The position numbers were made by a program, and so were the translations under genes. A model generated the notes under the pieces. The model saw only the letters and a list, made by a program, of their open reading frames with translations, made no database searches and was not told the DNA's origin. Positions 32,644 to 45,050 of a stretch of 64,000 nt of DNA are shown in pieces. The first letter of the stretch is position 1, and each line of letters starts with the position of its first letter. The DNA is from Photorhabdus australis DSM 17609 (GTDB taxonomy: Bacteria > Pseudomonadota > Gammaproteobacteria > Enterobacterales > Enterobacteriaceae): NCBI RefSeq assembly GCF_000711895.1, contig NZ_JONO01000018.1, positions 28,019 through 92,018 on the forward strand, in the 5' to 3' direction.

Positions 32644-32910
32644 ATGATTTCAAGGAAATCTGATTGGCATCCTGCTGACATAATTGCAGCTTTACGCAAG
32701 AGGGGAACAACCTTAGCCGAAGTATCACGTAAGGCAGGGCTTAGCTCATCTACACTGGCTAATGCGCTATCCCGCCCATGGCCAAAGGGAGAATGGATAA
32801 TTGCAAATTATCTAGAAATACATCCTTCAGAAATTTGGCCAAGTCGTTATTTTGATCCAAATACCGGAGAATTATTAGAAAGGAAAATACGCGAACAAAC
32901 AAATAATTAA
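32644..32910 (+). CDS. sfsB: Ner-like transcriptional regulator SfsB (Nlp)
   Basis: 88 residues from MISRKSDWHPADIIAALRKRG. The Ner-type HTH is almost complete as in E. coli SfsB and Mu Ner: DWHPADIIAAL, GLSSSTLANALSRPWPKGE and the tail EIWPSRYFDPNTGEL. AGGA lies upstream of the ATG. In E. coli sfsB also follows ispB and affects maltose-gene expression. Here two divergent Mu-type HTH genes sit between ispB and sfsB. The family descends from phage early regulators. Confidence 0.92.
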   Translation: MISRKSDWHPADIIAALRKRGTTLAEVSRKAGLSSSTLANALSRPWPKGEWIIANYLEIHPSEIWPSRYFDPNTGELLERKIREQTNN

Positions 32911-32937
32911 TTAGCTAACGAATTAAAATCGTTAAAT

Positions 32938-32975
32938 AAAGCCGCCGGTCATTATCATACCAGCGGTTTTATTAT
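32938..32975. terminator. Terminator between sfsB and mdh
   Basis: CCGCCGGT and ACCAGCGG form an eight-base stem with one mismatch and an A/T-rich flank ending TTTTATTA. It serves convergent sfsB and mdh. Confidence 0.65.
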
Positions 32976-33013
32976 TTCACAGATATATATCTTTTATTTA
33001 TAAAATATATTAA

Positions 33014-33952
33014 TTAGTTATTAATAAATTTTTCGCCTAATTCTATATCTTTTCTCAATACGTCCAACATCCCTTCCAATGCTTTCTGTTCAAAATCACT
33101 CAGCTTACCGATGTCTAAGCGCTCTTCTACACCATTTTTGCCCAAACGAACCGGCTGAGCGAAGAAACGGGCATACTTGCCATCACCTTCAACGTAGGCA
33201 CATTCCACAACATTACTTTCGCCTTGTAAGCCTCGAACCAAAGAGAGACCCAGACGAGCAGCCGCTTGTCCCATAGACAAAGTTGCAGATCCGCCGCCAG
33301 CTTTAGCTTCAACAACTTCAGTACCTGCATTCTGAATACGCTTAGTCAGAGCGGCCAACTCTTCATCAGTAAAACTCACACTAGGGATCTGAGACAACAG
33401 AGGAAGGATCGTCACACCAGAATGACCACCGACGACCTGTACTTCAATCTCCTGTGGCTTTTTACCTTTCAATTCAGCAACAAAAGTATTGGAACGGATA
33501 ACATCCAAGGTTGTTACACCAAATAGGCGGTTTTTATCATATACACCTGCTTTTTTCAGCACTTCAGCCGCAATAGCTACAGTTGTGTTAACTGGGTTAG
33601 TAATAATACCAACCAACGCCTTCGGACAAGTTTTGGCCACTTGTTCTACCAGGTTACGTACGATACCCGCGTTAACATTAAACAGATCTGAACGATCCAT
33701 ACCTGGTTTACGAGCAATACCTGCAGAAATCAATACAACATCCGCTCCTTCCAACGCTGGAGTAACATCTTCACCAGCAAAACCTTCAATTTTCACTTCC
33801 GTTGGAATATGGCTCAGATCAACAGCCACCCCAGGGGTAACTGGAGCAATATCATATAAAGAGAGTTCTGAACCTGAAGGAAGCTGGGTTTTTAGTAGAA
33901 GAGCAAGAGCCTGACCAATACCACCGGCTGCACCGAGAACTGCAACTTTCAT
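33014..33952 (-). CDS. mdh: Malate dehydrogenase
   Basis: 312 residues, the E. coli length. NAD-binding [20 protein letters not shown], the substrate loop [28 protein letters not shown] and the catalytic His in [16 protein letters not shown] are present. It converts malate and oxaloacetate in the TCA cycle. Divergent from argR, as in E. coli. Confidence 0.98.
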   Translation of the reverse strand: MKVAVLGAAGGIGQALALLLKTQLPSGSELSLYDIAPVTPGVAVDLSHIPTEVKIEGFAGEDVTPALEGADVVLISAGIARKPGMDRSDLFNVNAGIVRNLVEQVAKTCPKALVGIITNPVNTTVAIAAEVLKKAGVYDKNRLFGVTTLDVIRSNTFVAELKGKKPQEIEVQVVGGHSGVTILPLLSQIPSVSFTDEELAALTKRIQNAGTEVVEAKAGGGSATLSMGQAAARLGLSLVRGLQGESNVVECAYVEGDGKYARFFAQPVRLGKNGVEERLDIGKLSDFEQKALEGMLDVLRKDIELGEKFINN

Positions 33953-34879
<927 letters not shown>

Positions 34880-34911
34880 ATGAACGCGCCAACATGGCGC
34901 GATTCATTTTC
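34880..34911. terminator. Terminator between argR and mpl
   Basis: ATGAACGCGCC and GGCGCGATTCAT form an imperfect long stem around AACAT, followed by TTTT. It serves both convergent genes. Confidence 0.75.
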
Positions 34912-34923
34912 CTGCTGCCATTT

Positions 34924-36294
34924 TCAGAATTGATAAGCTTTTTTACTTAGCTGAGAAAGTAGTTTTTCATGAATATCACTAAACCCGCCATTACTCATAA
35001 CCAGAATATGATCCCCCTGCTGCGCCTTATCAACAATCATATTCACCAGTAAATCAATATCAGCACTCCAATACGCAGGCTGAACACAGTGATCTGCAAT
35101 TTCCGATACATGCCATTTAATATTAGCTGGCTGGAATAAGAATACTTCATCAGCACGCCCCAATGCTGGTGCTATCTCATTCTTACTTATACCCATTTTC
35201 ATCGTATTTGAACGAGGTTCCAGTACGGTAATAATACGGGCAGTTCCTCCAACCTTACTACGCAGAGCTTCGAGTGTTGCCAGAATTGCAGTCGGATGAT
35301 GGGCAAAATCGTCATAAACAGTAACGCCATTTTCCTGACCACGCAGTTCAAGGCGACGACGGGCATTAATAAAATCGCTTAAAGCACGACAAGCATCCGC
35401 AGGTTGGACACCAACATGGTGTGCAGCTGCAATTGCAATCAGCCCATTACGCATATTATGTTCACCAACTAACGACCAATTCACCTCTCCAACAACCTCT
35501 CCGCAATAAAACACCCGATAATCGCTGCTGTCTGTGCTTATCTTTTTTACCTGCCAGCTACCAGTTTCACCCACCTGTTCCAATTCACTCCAACACCCCA
35601 TAGACAAGACCTGCTTCAGGTTAATATCGTTGTCTGGAGCAAAAATCTTACCACTACCTGGAACGATCCTGACAAGATGATGGAACTGTCTCTGGATAGC
35701 AGCTAGATCCCCGAAAATATCGCCGTGATCGAATTCCAGGTTATTCATAATCAATGTACGTGGGCTGTAATGAACAAACTTAGAACGTTTATCAAAAAAA
35801 GCACTGTCATATTCATCGGCTTCTATGACGAAAAACGGACTTCCCCCGATCTGAGCTGACGTTTCAAAATTACCTGGAACACCACCGATCAAAAAACCCG
35901 GTTTATAGCCACAAGCTTCAAGTATCCAGGCTAACATACCAGCGGTTGTTGTCTTGCCATGAGTACCTGCAACTGCCAGAACCCAACGTTCAGGTAAAAC
36001 ATAGTCGTGCAACCATTGCGGACCTGAAGTATAAGGAAGCCCACGTTCCAGTACAGCTTCTACACAAGGATTTCCACGACTCATAACATTACCAACGATA
36101 ACCATATCTGGCACAGGGTCCAGCTGTGCCGGGTCATATCCCTGAATCAGGCTAATCCCATGTTTTTCCAGTAAGGTACTCATTGGTGGATAAACATTGG
36201 TATCTGAACCCGTCACTTCATGACCAAGAGAACGTGCCAAAATTGCCAGTCCCCCCATAAAAGTGCCGCAGATACCAAGAATATGAATACGCAT
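34924..36294 (-). CDS. mpl: UDP-MurNAc tripeptide ligase Mpl
   Basis: 456 residues from MRIHILGICGTFMGGLAILA (E. coli 457). Mur-ligase motifs are present: GTHGKTTTAGMLAW, the DEYDSAFFDKRSKF segment, EHNMRNGLIAIAAAHH and DDFAHHPTAI. It reattaches recycled murein tripeptide to UDP-MurNAc. Earlier in-frame starts up to 36348 add residues unlike the family. Divergent from fbp, as in E. coli. Confidence 0.97.
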   Translation of the reverse strand: MRIHILGICGTFMGGLAILARSLGHEVTGSDTNVYPPMSTLLEKHGISLIQGYDPAQLDPVPDMVIVGNVMSRGNPCVEAVLERGLPYTSGPQWLHDYVLPERWVLAVAGTHGKTTTAGMLAWILEACGYKPGFLIGGVPGNFETSAQIGGSPFFVIEADEYDSAFFDKRSKFVHYSPRTLIMNNLEFDHGDIFGDLAAIQRQFHHLVRIVPGSGKIFAPDNDINLKQVLSMGCWSELEQVGETGSWQVKKISTDSSDYRVFYCGEVVGEVNWSLVGEHNMRNGLIAIAAAHHVGVQPADACRALSDFINARRRLELRGQENGVTVYDDFAHHPTAILATLEALRSKVGGTARIITVLEPRSNTMKMGISKNEIAPALGRADEVFLFQPANIKWHVSEIADHCVQPAYWSADIDLLVNMIVDKAQQGDHILVMSNGGFSDIHEKLLSQLSKKAYQF

Positions 36295-36459
36295 TGATTT
36301 TCCATTCCATAGCATGAAGTTAGTCACTATTCTAACCATCAAAAGCAAGATAAGAAATGGAATAGCCTATGAATCATCCCTTTCTTTGGCTAAACTGCCC
36401 GCGTAAGAGTACAATGGACACTCAGAAACCTCTATCAAATCACATTCAGGACTTTCGTC

Positions 36460-37464
36460 ATGAAAACATTAGGCGAATTCATCGTCGAAAAGCAGCACGA
36501 TTTTTCTCATGCCACAGGTGAACTCACTGCATTGCTTTCTGCTATTAAGCTTGGAGCAAAGATTATTCACCGTGATATCAATAAAGCCGGTTTAGTCGAT
36601 ATCTTAGGAACCAGTGGCGTATCCAACGTCCAGGGTGAAGTGCAGATGAAACTGGACCTGTATGCTAACGAAAAACTCAAAGCAGCACTGAAAGCACGCG
36701 GTGAAGTTGCCGGTATTGCTTCAGAGGAAGAAGATGACATCGTTATTTTTGAAGGCGACCGCGCTGAAAATGCAAAATATGTTGTTTTGATGGACCCACT
36801 AGATGGTTCTTCAAATATTGATGTAAACGTTTCCGTTGGTACTATCTTCTCTATCTATCGCCGTATTACACCTGTTGGAAAACCCGTCACTGAAGAAGAT
36901 TTCCTGCAACCAGGTAACCGCCAAGTCGCCGCTGGGTATGTTGTTTATGGCTCTTCAACTATGCTGGTGTATACAACCGGCTGTGGTGTGCACGCCTTTA
37001 CTTACGATCCATCTCTTGGGGTTTTCTGCTTGTCCCATGAAAAAGTACAGTTCCCTCCAAAAGGCAATATGTATTCCATCAACGAAGGGAACTACATCAA
37101 ATTCCCTATGGGGGTAAAGAAATACATCAAATATTGCCAGGAACAGGATGAAGCGACTCAACGACCGTATACTACTCGTTATATCGGTTCACTAGTTGCT
37201 GATTTCCACCGCAATTTACTGAAAGGTGGCATCTACATTTATCCAAGCACCGCCAGCCATCCATCAGGAAAATTACGCCTGCTATATGAATGTAACCCAA
37301 TGGCATTCCTGGCCGAACAAGCAGGAGGTAAAGCCAGTGATGGCGCCAACCGCATTCTGGATATCGTCCCGTCCAAACTGCATCAGCGCGTACCTTTCTT
37401 TGTTGGCAGTAAATCAATGGTAGAGAAAGCCGAAAGTTTTATGGCTGAATTTCCAGACGAATAA
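36460..37464 (+). CDS. fbp: Fructose-1,6-bisphosphatase class I
   Basis: 334 residues (E. coli 332). [26 protein letters not shown] opens the protein, and the metal and phosphate site [25 protein letters not shown] and [14 protein letters not shown] are intact. It is the gluconeogenic phosphatase, inhibited by AMP in enterobacteria. Followed by a terminator ahead of ppa. Confidence 0.98.
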   Translation: MKTLGEFIVEKQHDFSHATGELTALLSAIKLGAKIIHRDINKAGLVDILGTSGVSNVQGEVQMKLDLYANEKLKAALKARGEVAGIASEEEDDIVIFEGDRAENAKYVVLMDPLDGSSNIDVNVSVGTIFSIYRRITPVGKPVTEEDFLQPGNRQVAAGYVVYGSSTMLVYTTGCGVHAFTYDPSLGVFCLSHEKVQFPPKGNMYSINEGNYIKFPMGVKKYIKYCQEQDEATQRPYTTRYIGSLVADFHRNLLKGGIYIYPSTASHPSGKLRLLYECNPMAFLAEQAGGKASDGANRILDIVPSKLHQRVPFFVGSKSMVEKAESFMAEFPDE

Positions 37465-37486
37465 TTTCATCTGTTAACCGTGAACA

Positions 37487-37520
37487 AACGGCAGGGGTTT
37501 TCCCAGCCGTTCTTCATTTT
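37487..37520 (+). terminator. Terminator after fbp
   Basis: AACGGC and GCCGTT flank a 13-base loop containing GGGG/CCC, followed by a TTCATTTT tract. Confidence 0.75.
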
Positions 37521-37631
37521 GCAAATTTTTACAGAGAAGGTGCTGGAGATAGTGAGATTTAATGAGATTTCATCATCATTCCAGCTATAATAGCCCCCTC
37601 TCTATTCTGGTTTGAAATAAAGGAAACTTTC

Positions 37632-38162
37632 ATGAGCCTGAACTCAGTACCGGCAGGGAAAGAACTGCCTGAAGACATTTATGTCATTATTGAGATCCCT
37701 GCCAACGCAGATCCAATTAAATATGAAGTTGATAAAGAATCCGGTGCACTGTTTGTAGATCGTTTTATGTCTACCGCAATGTTCTATCCATGCAACTATG
37801 GTTACATCAACAACACTCTGTCTCTGGATGGTGATCCGGTTGATGTTCTGGTTCCAACGCCATACCCACTGCAACCAGGTTCTGTGATCCGTTGCCGTCC
37901 GGTTGGTGTTCTGAAAATGACTGACGAATCAGGTGAGGATGCAAAACTGGTTGCAGTTCCACACAGCAAATTGACCAAAGAATATGATCACATTAAAGAT
38001 GTGGACGATCTGCCAGAATTGCTGCGTGCTCAGATCACCCATTTCTTTGAGCACTACAAAGATCTGGAAAAAGGTAAGTGGGTTAAAGTTGACGGTTGGG
38101 ACAATGCCGAAGCTGCTAAAGCAGAAATTAGCTCCTCTTTCGAACGTGCTGCTAAGAAATAA
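37632..38162 (+). CDS. ppa: Inorganic pyrophosphatase
   Basis: 176 residues, E. coli length. Active-site stretches are [40 protein letters not shown] (three catalytic Asp) and [11 protein letters not shown]. It hydrolyses PPi and drives biosynthetic reactions. AAGGAAA precedes the ATG. Confidence 0.98.
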   Translation: MSLNSVPAGKELPEDIYVIIEIPANADPIKYEVDKESGALFVDRFMSTAMFYPCNYGYINNTLSLDGDPVDVLVPTPYPLQPGSVIRCRPVGVLKMTDESGEDAKLVAVPHSKLTKEYDHIKDVDDLPELLRAQITHFFEHYKDLEKGKWVKVDGWDNAEAAKAEISSSFERAAKK

Positions 38163-38183
38163 TTTTTCTCTGCCTATCTAATT

Positions 38184-38223
38184 AAAAAAACCTCTGCCAG
38201 AGGATCTCTGACGGAGGTTTTTG
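38184..38223. terminator. Terminator between ppa and ytfP
   Basis: AAAAAACCTC and GAGGTTTTT form a symmetric outer stem with an inner GCCAGAG/CTCTGAC region. It can work for both convergent genes. Confidence 0.85.
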
Positions 38224-38267
38224 ATATCACAGCCCCTTTACCTTCAGCATTAAAAGGGAACTCTACT

Positions 38268-38615
38268 TTACTCTTTCTCGTGGCGCTTTAGCCAGTCACC
38301 GCTTTCTATACGCCGTAAACCAGCGACTGGAAACTGATAAAGATATATCCATGCACTGCCATACGGTGTCTGAATCAATTCCCTTACATACTCCCGAGAA
38401 TTATCTTTCAAATCATCTAACTCTGTCAGGATAGTAGAATTGATGCGATATACCTCACACTCAATACTCCCGTCACCACGGATTACCGCAGGATAATGCC
38501 CAAGGTCGTACAACTCATAGCCTTCCAGCTTGTGATCCCCTAACCATTGAGCGTCAGTCATCCAATGATGATTGCCCTGTTTGCGCCGTAAGCTGCCATA
38601 AACAATAATTCGCAT
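38268..38615 (-). CDS. ytfP: Gamma-glutamylcyclotransferase-fold protein YtfP
   Basis: 115 residues. The GGCT fold is indicated by MRIIVYGSLRRKQGNHHWM at the N-terminus (substrate loop YGSLR), YELYDLGHYPAVI and VYRINSTILTELDDLK near the catalytic acidic residue. Cellular role unsettled. Its ATG is just after the tamB stop region (2 bp), so it belongs to the tamA-tamB-ytfP operon, as in E. coli. Confidence 0.94.
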   Translation of the reverse strand: MRIIVYGSLRRKQGNHHWMTDAQWLGDHKLEGYELYDLGHYPAVIRGDGSIECEVYRINSTILTELDDLKDNSREYVRELIQTPYGSAWIYLYQFPVAGLRRIESGDWLKRHEKE

Positions 38616-38617
38616 TT

Positions 38618-41600
38618 TTAAAACTCAAACTGATAGAGCAAATCCAATGCCTGATCAATACCAGACATTGCTTCCAGATACAATCTAGGCATTAACCTAT
38701 AGCGTAAGGTTAATGTTGCCAACGAATCAAATATACCAACACCATACTTAACTTGCAGATCTTTTGTAATCTTTCCGCTAACAACTACCTGTGATTTATC
38801 TCCGACCCCCTGTGTATCTAGCGCCAAGTCAGAAACACCAAATGTTTCACCGATTTTACCCACCAGCTGACCACTTTGTGCAACTCCTAAGCCTATCAGT
38901 ACTGCCGTCATTTGTGAGTTGTCAGAGCCACTGTTCTCTAATCCTTCACCACGCAATAAGTAAGAAAGCGCTTCCTGTTGTGACTTAGCAGGTTCCGAGA
39001 AAATTTCCACTTTTGGCTTATCTGCCAGACCAGTAACTCTCACCCCAGCAATAACACCACCATCGGTTGACTCTGGGTTACGGATAGCCTCAATGTTAAG
39101 CAATGGCTGATCTGGTGGACCTGAGAACATAATCAGCCCTTTACGGACGATCAAATCCTGCCCATAAGCACGAAAACGACCATCAAGAATATCAACTTGT
39201 CCATTCAAACCCAGACCTTGCTTATCTTGAGCAACTTTCAGATCACCTTTAAGCTGAGCTGTAAGGCCAAAAGCACTGAGGCGAACATCCTCCCCTATAT
39301 GAATCGTCAAATTACTTTGAATCGGAATTGATGCTTTTTTTTCTTCTAATGGCTGAAAGTTCTCATTCAATATAACCTCATCCGATGAGACTTCAACCGC
39401 CGATTCTGGTAATTCCTTAACTGTAATAAGTGCCCAAGGAATATCAACATTACCATCTAGTTTCAACAACTGAGGTGAAGCCTCAAATACCAGATCAGGG
39501 CTAACATCAATTTTTACCATTGGAGGAAAAGTTACCCTCAACTTATTACCGTTAGCGGTAACCCTTGCATGCCATGTATCCAAATCATTCCAGTCAGCAT
39601 CACCGCTCAGGTTAAGTTGGCCTTTCGGCGTTTTAATAACACCCTCAAGAGCAGAGCGTACTCCATCAAAATTCACCCCAAGTTGCCCTTGAGTAATATC
39701 AAATGGAATCCAATGACCCGAAGCTTGTAGTGAATTCAGGCCCAGTCGGCCAAACAGCAATGGATTTTTGGCATTCCCCCCCAAGCGCAGATTAGCGTTC
39801 AAATGACCTTCAGCCTTATCTCCTTTACCAAGGATAGGCTTAATCAATGCCAGAGAGACATCCTGAATACCTATATTGCCAGATAGTTTGCGATACCCTT
39901 CAAGATCTGCAATCTGTACGTCACCATTAAACTGGCCATTCCCCATAATTTTAAACAACCAACCCAGCTCTGCTGTGCCATTCTTCAAGCCTACATTGAA
40001 TGTCAGGGTTTGGAAATCTACAGGTAATGCGACGCCATCGACCATCTGTTTAACCTGCACCTCGCGACCACGCAGATTAACATTAGCTTGAGGCAATCCA
40101 TGTCCCGCACTCCATTTAACATCCGCATTACCACTAAATACACCTTTCAGTTGTGTTTCAGGTCCCAACAATGGTTGGATCATGGCGAGATCAAAACGCT
40201 CAAGAACAATAGATGCGCTGCCGCTAGCACCAGCTTCAATTGGTTTAGGTACACACAGCTGAGCATGCGGATTCAGCCAGCAATGAGTACCTACAGTCAC
40301 TTTTTGCTGCGGGTTGAGGTAATCGACAATAATAGGTTTAGTTAAACGCCATTCTCCTACCGGAGTGTCAAAGCGGGTATTGTTGATATTACCTTTCCAT
40401 TGTTGTTGCTTGCGATCAAAACGACCATTAAGTGCAAGCTGACCGGAAACAGGTTCACCATCAATCTTCAGCTGTAAGTCATGCTTCTTTTCATTACCTT
40501 TGGCATTCAGCGTTAGATTACGGATGATCAAGTCAACTTGTTTTAACTGACGGACATTGACAGCCAGATCACCTTGGATCTGCTCCGCAGAACGCACATT
40601 CCCCTTCACATTTACACTATCAATGCGCAGATCCTGCCATCTCAATCCATTAGCATTCAGATCCATTAAAAGCTGCGGTGCTTGCATATTACCACGTAGT
40701 TTCAGTGTCCCATTCACTACGCCGCCTAGCCCCGGCAATAAGCCATCTAGTCTCGGTGCAGTGATATCACCATCAAGTTTCCATTGTTTAGACAACTGCC
40801 CCTGGAGATTCATTTTATTGCGCCCCAAAGCCAACTCAAACTGAGGAATATTCCACTGACCAGCAGCATTACCAGAAATCTTACCCCTAGCTTTTACCAA
40901 GTTCTGCTTAACATTACCATCCAGTATGATTTCCGGGATATGGAGCTGCCAACTACCGCCGTGCAAACTACCACGGGTAACAATTTTGCCATCTATTCTG
41001 GCTGGCCATTCCGGCCATTGTTTCGCAGTATTGATCCCAGAAAGTGACAGTACCGTATTCCAACTTACCGCTTTACTCCAATCAGCCACACCGGTTAATT
41101 CAGCTCTTCCCTGCAAAGCAGACAGACGTAAACGAGTCAGTCTGAACTGCTCTTCATTACCTTTAGCATCCAACACAAGTAATACAGGTGGAATTTCATT
41201 ACCTTTAATACCCGAACGCAATGACAAATCATAACCACTAGCCCTACCATTCAGCCGCATTCTTATACTATCAAGCTGATACTCAGGTTCTCCGGTCAAA
41301 GGCCAGTTAAATTGCTCACTTTCAAGCACTACACGCATTGGCAAACCTGCCTGTGCCAATTCTGCTTGGGCATCAAGTTTAGCGCTGACTGGACCAGACA
41401 AATTCAAAACCAGGTTGAGTTGTTCCAGCAAGGCACCATCAAGCTTTAAATCAACTTTTTGCCTCTGCATCTTTTGCCAATTCAATTCACTTTTTATTGT
41501 CAATTTTACTGGCCATTGCTGTGCTAAAGTTGCTGAACCATTAATAGCCAAAGAACCTTCCGGAGTATTAACATTCAGTTTATTGAGCTGAATTTGTTGT

Positions 41601-42391
41601 CCTTGATTGCTCAGTTGCAGCAATAAATTATTGACCGTGATATTAGTATCACCAGTCAGCCGTAATTGTTTACCACTAATCCCTTCAACAGTAATATCCA
41701 GTGGAATAGGCACTTCTGGTAATTTTGCCAATAATGGTTGAGAGAACAATTTTTTCAGGGTTTCTCCCAGCGACTTTTCCGGTTCAACCTTCTGTTTTAT
41801 GTTCTTTGCTGCTTCCACAGTTTTCAATTGTTCAGGCGTAGTTTTTGGCAATCCAACCAACAATCTATTGATTTGAGTTGGTTTAAAAGTTAATGCTTTT
41901 TGCTGCCACTGAGCTGCTGTTCTGAATTCATCAAAGGCAATTACCATATCATCTACGGTAACAATGGCATTTTTAACAGAGAGCAAATCAAGTGAAATCG
42001 GATACGGAGTCCTCAGCTCAGTCAGAGATTCTGATTCTGGCGATGATTGCTCCGAAACAGGAAATTGTTTAGTGTTAATCGCAACTTTCACACCTTCCGT
42101 CGTCAATGCATTAATACATAACTGGCTGTCTTTCAGACAAGAAAGACGTAATGAAAAGTACAATTGATCCACATTTACATCAACACCGGGCATCTGATAT
42201 CTGATACCTTTCAGCGTCAAATCACGCCAACCACCGCTAACGCTAGTTATATCCAGTCCAGGCACCCAACGGGAAGCACTATTAATCATAAAATGCAGGC
42301 CAGATTGCGTTCCTACCAACCCAATCACTGTAATAACCAACAGAGTAACCGTCAGCAAAAAAACAATACTGATCTTTTTAATCCATCTCAT
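38618..42391 (-). CDS. tamB: Translocation and assembly module protein TamB
   Basis: 1257 residues (E. coli 1259). A single N-terminal signal anchor (about 8-28) is followed by a long beta-rich repeat region and the C-terminal DUF490/TamB domain ([51 protein letters not shown]). It spans the periplasm and works with TamA in outer-membrane protein and phospholipid transport. Its ATG overlaps the tamA stop by 4 bp. Confidence 0.97.
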   Translation of the reverse strand: MRWIKKISIVFLLTVTLLVITVIGLVGTQSGLHFMINSASRWVPGLDITSVSGGWRDLTLKGIRYQMPGVDVNVDQLYFSLRLSCLKDSQLCINALTTEGVKVAINTKQFPVSEQSSPESESLTELRTPYPISLDLLSVKNAIVTVDDMVIAFDEFRTAAQWQQKALTFKPTQINRLLVGLPKTTPEQLKTVEAAKNIKQKVEPEKSLGETLKKLFSQPLLAKLPEVPIPLDITVEGISGKQLRLTGDTNITVNNLLLQLSNQGQQIQLNKLNVNTPEGSLAINGSATLAQQWPVKLTIKSELNWQKMQRQKVDLKLDGALLEQLNLVLNLSGPVSAKLDAQAELAQAGLPMRVVLESEQFNWPLTGEPEYQLDSIRMRLNGRASGYDLSLRSGIKGNEIPPVLLVLDAKGNEEQFRLTRLRLSALQGRAELTGVADWSKAVSWNTVLSLSGINTAKQWPEWPARIDGKIVTRGSLHGGSWQLHIPEIILDGNVKQNLVKARGKISGNAAGQWNIPQFELALGRNKMNLQGQLSKQWKLDGDITAPRLDGLLPGLGGVVNGTLKLRGNMQAPQLLMDLNANGLRWQDLRIDSVNVKGNVRSAEQIQGDLAVNVRQLKQVDLIIRNLTLNAKGNEKKHDLQLKIDGEPVSGQLALNGRFDRKQQQWKGNINNTRFDTPVGEWRLTKPIIVDYLNPQQKVTVGTHCWLNPHAQLCVPKPIEAGASGSASIVLERFDLAMIQPLLGPETQLKGVFSGNADVKWSAGHGLPQANVNLRGREVQVKQMVDGVALPVDFQTLTFNVGLKNGTAELGWLFKIMGNGQFNGDVQIADLEGYRKLSGNIGIQDVSLALIKPILGKGDKAEGHLNANLRLGGNAKNPLLFGRLGLNSLQASGHWIPFDITQGQLGVNFDGVRSALEGVIKTPKGQLNLSGDADWNDLDTWHARVTANGNKLRVTFPPMVKIDVSPDLVFEASPQLLKLDGNVDIPWALITVKELPESAVEVSSDEVILNENFQPLEEKKASIPIQSNLTIHIGEDVRLSAFGLTAQLKGDLKVAQDKQGLGLNGQVDILDGRFRAYGQDLIVRKGLIMFSGPPDQPLLNIEAIRNPESTDGGVIAGVRVTGLADKPKVEIFSEPAKSQQEALSYLLRGEGLENSGSDNSQMTAVLIGLGVAQSGQLVGKIGETFGVSDLALDTQGVGDKSQVVVSGKITKDLQVKYGVGIFDSLATLTLRYRLMPRLYLEAMSGIDQALDLLYQFEF

Positions 42392-44130
42392 AATTCAGAT
42401 CCCAATCCGATGTAAAACTGGATACCATGGGATTCTGAATCCCCTATCGGTCGGGCAAGATCAAACTTAATGGGGCCAACAGGAGAAGCCCAGCGCACAC
42501 CAATTCCTACACCGGTTTTAAAGTCGCTGTTTTTAATGTCATTGACTGCTTCACCTGTATCGACAAAAACCGCGCTCCACCAATCGCCCGTTACGTTATA
42601 TTGATACTCAAGCGAACCTACTATTAACGTGGATGCCCCTGTTAATTTTCCTTTATCATCTTTAGGCGAAATTTTCTGATATTTGTAGCCTCTAATGCTG
42701 TGATCACCACCGGCAAAGAAGCGTAAATCAGGTGGAACTTTCTGGAACTCATTAGTTTCTATCCACCCTAGATTGCCTCGGGCAACAAAGCGGTGATTAT
42801 CCCAGTAAGTTCTTATCCAAACGTTTTTCGCCTGTAATACCAAAAAATCTACATCAGACCCCCAAGTAGTATCAGAGATATCAATAGAATAACGCTGACT
42901 ATCGCCCCAATAAGGCATTGTGCCTCCACGTTGACGAATACGACTAACATTCACTCCCGGATACAACAACATTGTGGTGTTAGTGACATCAGCCTGAGTA
43001 AAGTGGCTGAGACTCCAGCGCATGTTAATCCCATACTGCCAACCAGTAGAAAGATCCCAGTTACGGGAAAGATTCACCGTCGCAGTATCTGACACAGTAT
43101 CGTTGAGATCCTTACGCTTATAACCGGCCTGCAATGCATAATATTGCTCCAGCGGGTTGGCTTTTAGCGGCATTTTATAGCTGGCATCAACAATTTGTTC
43201 GGGCGCAGAAAGGTTAGCGCTGGCGTTAAGACTGTGTCCACGGGAATTAAGCCACGGTTTTGTCCATTTAGCCTTAACCCGTGGCCCTACATCTGAGCCA
43301 TAGCCGCCACCCAGCTCAACATAGTTTCCGGAACGTGGGGTTAATACCGCATCAAGAGGGAGAGTCTTATTACCATTTTTTCTGACAGTTTCAAAATCAG
43401 GTGTCACTAGTGCTGAGTTAAACCAACCCGTTTCTGCCAGTCTCCGATTCAGCTCTGCCAGTTGTTCTGAAGTATAAAAATCCCCTTCTTTGAACGGAAC
43501 TAAATTCCCCAGATAATCTTCGCGGATCTGTGAACCTTGATAATGTACCGGACCAAAGCGATAACGTTCACCGCTGTCAAAATCAAAATCCCAGAATGCC
43601 TCATGCCGCTCTTTGGAAACACCCAATTGGCTCTTCTTCATGATGGAGTCAAAGTAACCTTTTCTAATAGCCAGCCCAGTTAGAGAACTTTTGAAGCTTT
43701 CATATTCACCATGATTAAGAATTGTTCCCTTTTTCGGGCTGCTGCTTTTGACAAGTTTGGCATAATCTTCATCTGTCTTGGCCCCACCATCCAACACAAC
43801 ACTAACACCAGCAATCCTCACAGGTTCACCCACAATAACTTTTGCTGTTAACACCGAACGAGTGGGAGGTTTATTTTCCCGATAGGTAAATTCAATGATA
43901 GGCTCATAATAACCAAGAGGACGCAGACCTTCACGAATGGCTTTATCTACGCGAGAGCGGAAACGGCCATCAGCAGCAACCTCATCAGTACCGATAGTTG
44001 AAAGATGAACCCGAGCATTTTTTTCTAAATTACCTGTTAATCCTTCTAATTTCAGACGAAGATTAGCACTATGAGCGATGGGAGTTGCGACAGACACACA
44101 AAGAAGACATAAAACAGGGTACTTCGACAC
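42388..44130 (-). CDS. tamA: Outer-membrane translocation protein TamA
   Basis: 580 residues. A signal peptide ends near HSANL, followed by three POTRA domains (about 25-265) and a 16-strand Omp85 barrel. The barrel has the lid-type [15 protein letters not shown] motif and ends FYIGLGSEL. It is the barrel partner of TamB. The start is GTG with AGGAG five bases upstream. First gene of the tamA-tamB-ytfP operon, divergent from msrA. Confidence 0.97.
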   Translation of the reverse strand: MSKYPVLCLLCVSVATPIAHSANLRLKLEGLTGNLEKNARVHLSTIGTDEVAADGRFRSRVDKAIREGLRPLGYYEPIIEFTYRENKPPTRSVLTAKVIVGEPVRIAGVSVVLDGGAKTDEDYAKLVKSSSPKKGTILNHGEYESFKSSLTGLAIRKGYFDSIMKKSQLGVSKERHEAFWDFDFDSGERYRFGPVHYQGSQIREDYLGNLVPFKEGDFYTSEQLAELNRRLAETGWFNSALVTPDFETVRKNGNKTLPLDAVLTPRSGNYVELGGGYGSDVGPRVKAKWTKPWLNSRGHSLNASANLSAPEQIVDASYKMPLKANPLEQYYALQAGYKRKDLNDTVSDTATVNLSRNWDLSTGWQYGINMRWSLSHFTQADVTNTTMLLYPGVNVSRIRQRGGTMPYWGDSQRYSIDISDTTWGSDVDFLVLQAKNVWIRTYWDNHRFVARGNLGWIETNEFQKVPPDLRFFAGGDHSIRGYKYQKISPKDDKGKLTGASTLIVGSLEYQYNVTGDWWSAVFVDTGEAVNDIKNSDFKTGVGIGVRWASPVGPIKFDLARPIGDSESHGIQFYIGLGSEL

Positions 44131-44245
44131 GCGAACTCCTAACCTGATCAGAATAATTTGACTATAATAAAATTTATTTTGATTAAAGTTTATAATATAT
44201 ACAATCTATTAATCTCTGAAAACCTAATAATTGCGGGAGGGAATT

Positions 44246-44893
44246 TTGCCAACTTCAACTAACAAGATCCAATCTATTGATTCTCAAAATATATTACCAG
44301 GCAGAATAGAACCGCTTAAGGTTTCACCTGACCATGTTGTCACCAACCATGCGATAGAACCTGTTCCAGAAAATATGGAAGTTGCCTATTTTGGTATGGG
44401 ATGCTTCTGGGGCGTAGAACGTCTATTTTGGCAACAACCTGATATTTACACGACCTCCGCAGGTTATAGCGGTGGCACCACACCGAATCCAACTTATGAA
44501 GAAGTCTGTAGCGGCCTGACTGGACATGCTGAGGTTGTCAGAATTGTTTATGATCCGGCAAAAAATAGTTATGAAAACCTATTAAAGCTTTTCTGGGAAA
44601 ACCACGATCCGGCTCAGGGAATGCGCCAAGGCGGGGATATTGGTACTCAGTACCGCTCCGCAATTTATACTGTGTCACCTCAGCAATATGAAATGGCAAT
44701 ACTCAGTCGTGAACGTTTCCAAAAAGCAATGCAACAACAAGGAGATAGCCGTCCTGTTACGACAGAAATCACAGAAGCTGGGCCATTCTATTTTGCAGAA
44801 GACTATCACCAACAATATCTGTTCAAAAATCCTGAAGGGTATTGTGGGTTAGGTGGTATTGGTGTTTGCCTGCCACAAACGGATAAAAATTAG
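44246..44893 (+). CDS. msrA: Peptide methionine-S-sulfoxide reductase MsrA
   Basis: 215 residues from TTG at 44246, four bases after GGGAGGG; an earlier in-frame TTG at 44231 lies upstream of the ribosome-binding site. The catalytic motif [13 protein letters not shown], then [18 protein letters not shown] and the resolving-Cys tail [13 protein letters not shown] are present. It repairs methionine S-sulfoxide in proteins. Divergent from tamA. Confidence 0.97.
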   Translation: MPTSTNKIQSIDSQNILPGRIEPLKVSPDHVVTNHAIEPVPENMEVAYFGMGCFWGVERLFWQQPDIYTTSAGYSGGTTPNPTYEEVCSGLTGHAEVVRIVYDPAKNSYENLLKLFWENHDPAQGMRQGGDIGTQYRSAIYTVSPQQYEMAILSRERFQKAMQQQGDSRPVTTEITEAGPFYFAEDYHQQYLFKNPEGYCGLGGIGVCLPQTDKN

Positions 44894-44989
44894 TCGATTT
44901 ATTTAAGTTAATATTATAATTATTACCTTAATAAATAGTTTCTCTTTGTATTTGTCGTAATTTTTTATTTTATATGATTTTTACTGTTT

Positions 44990-45032
44990 CCTCCGGTGTT
45001 CTTTCAATGACAACCAACCCTATCACCGGGGG
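44990..45032 (+). promoter_or_regulatory. SD-sequestering hairpin in ytfL leader (predicted)
   Basis: CCTCCGGTG at 44990-44998 can pair with CACCGGGGG at 45024-45032, nine pairs in RNA with one G-U. The right arm is the G-run that could serve as ribosome-binding site. A five-codon reading frame starts at 45040 and overlaps the ytfL start at 45051. Confidence 0.5.
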
Positions 45033-45050
45033 GTAAAACATGGATACTTT

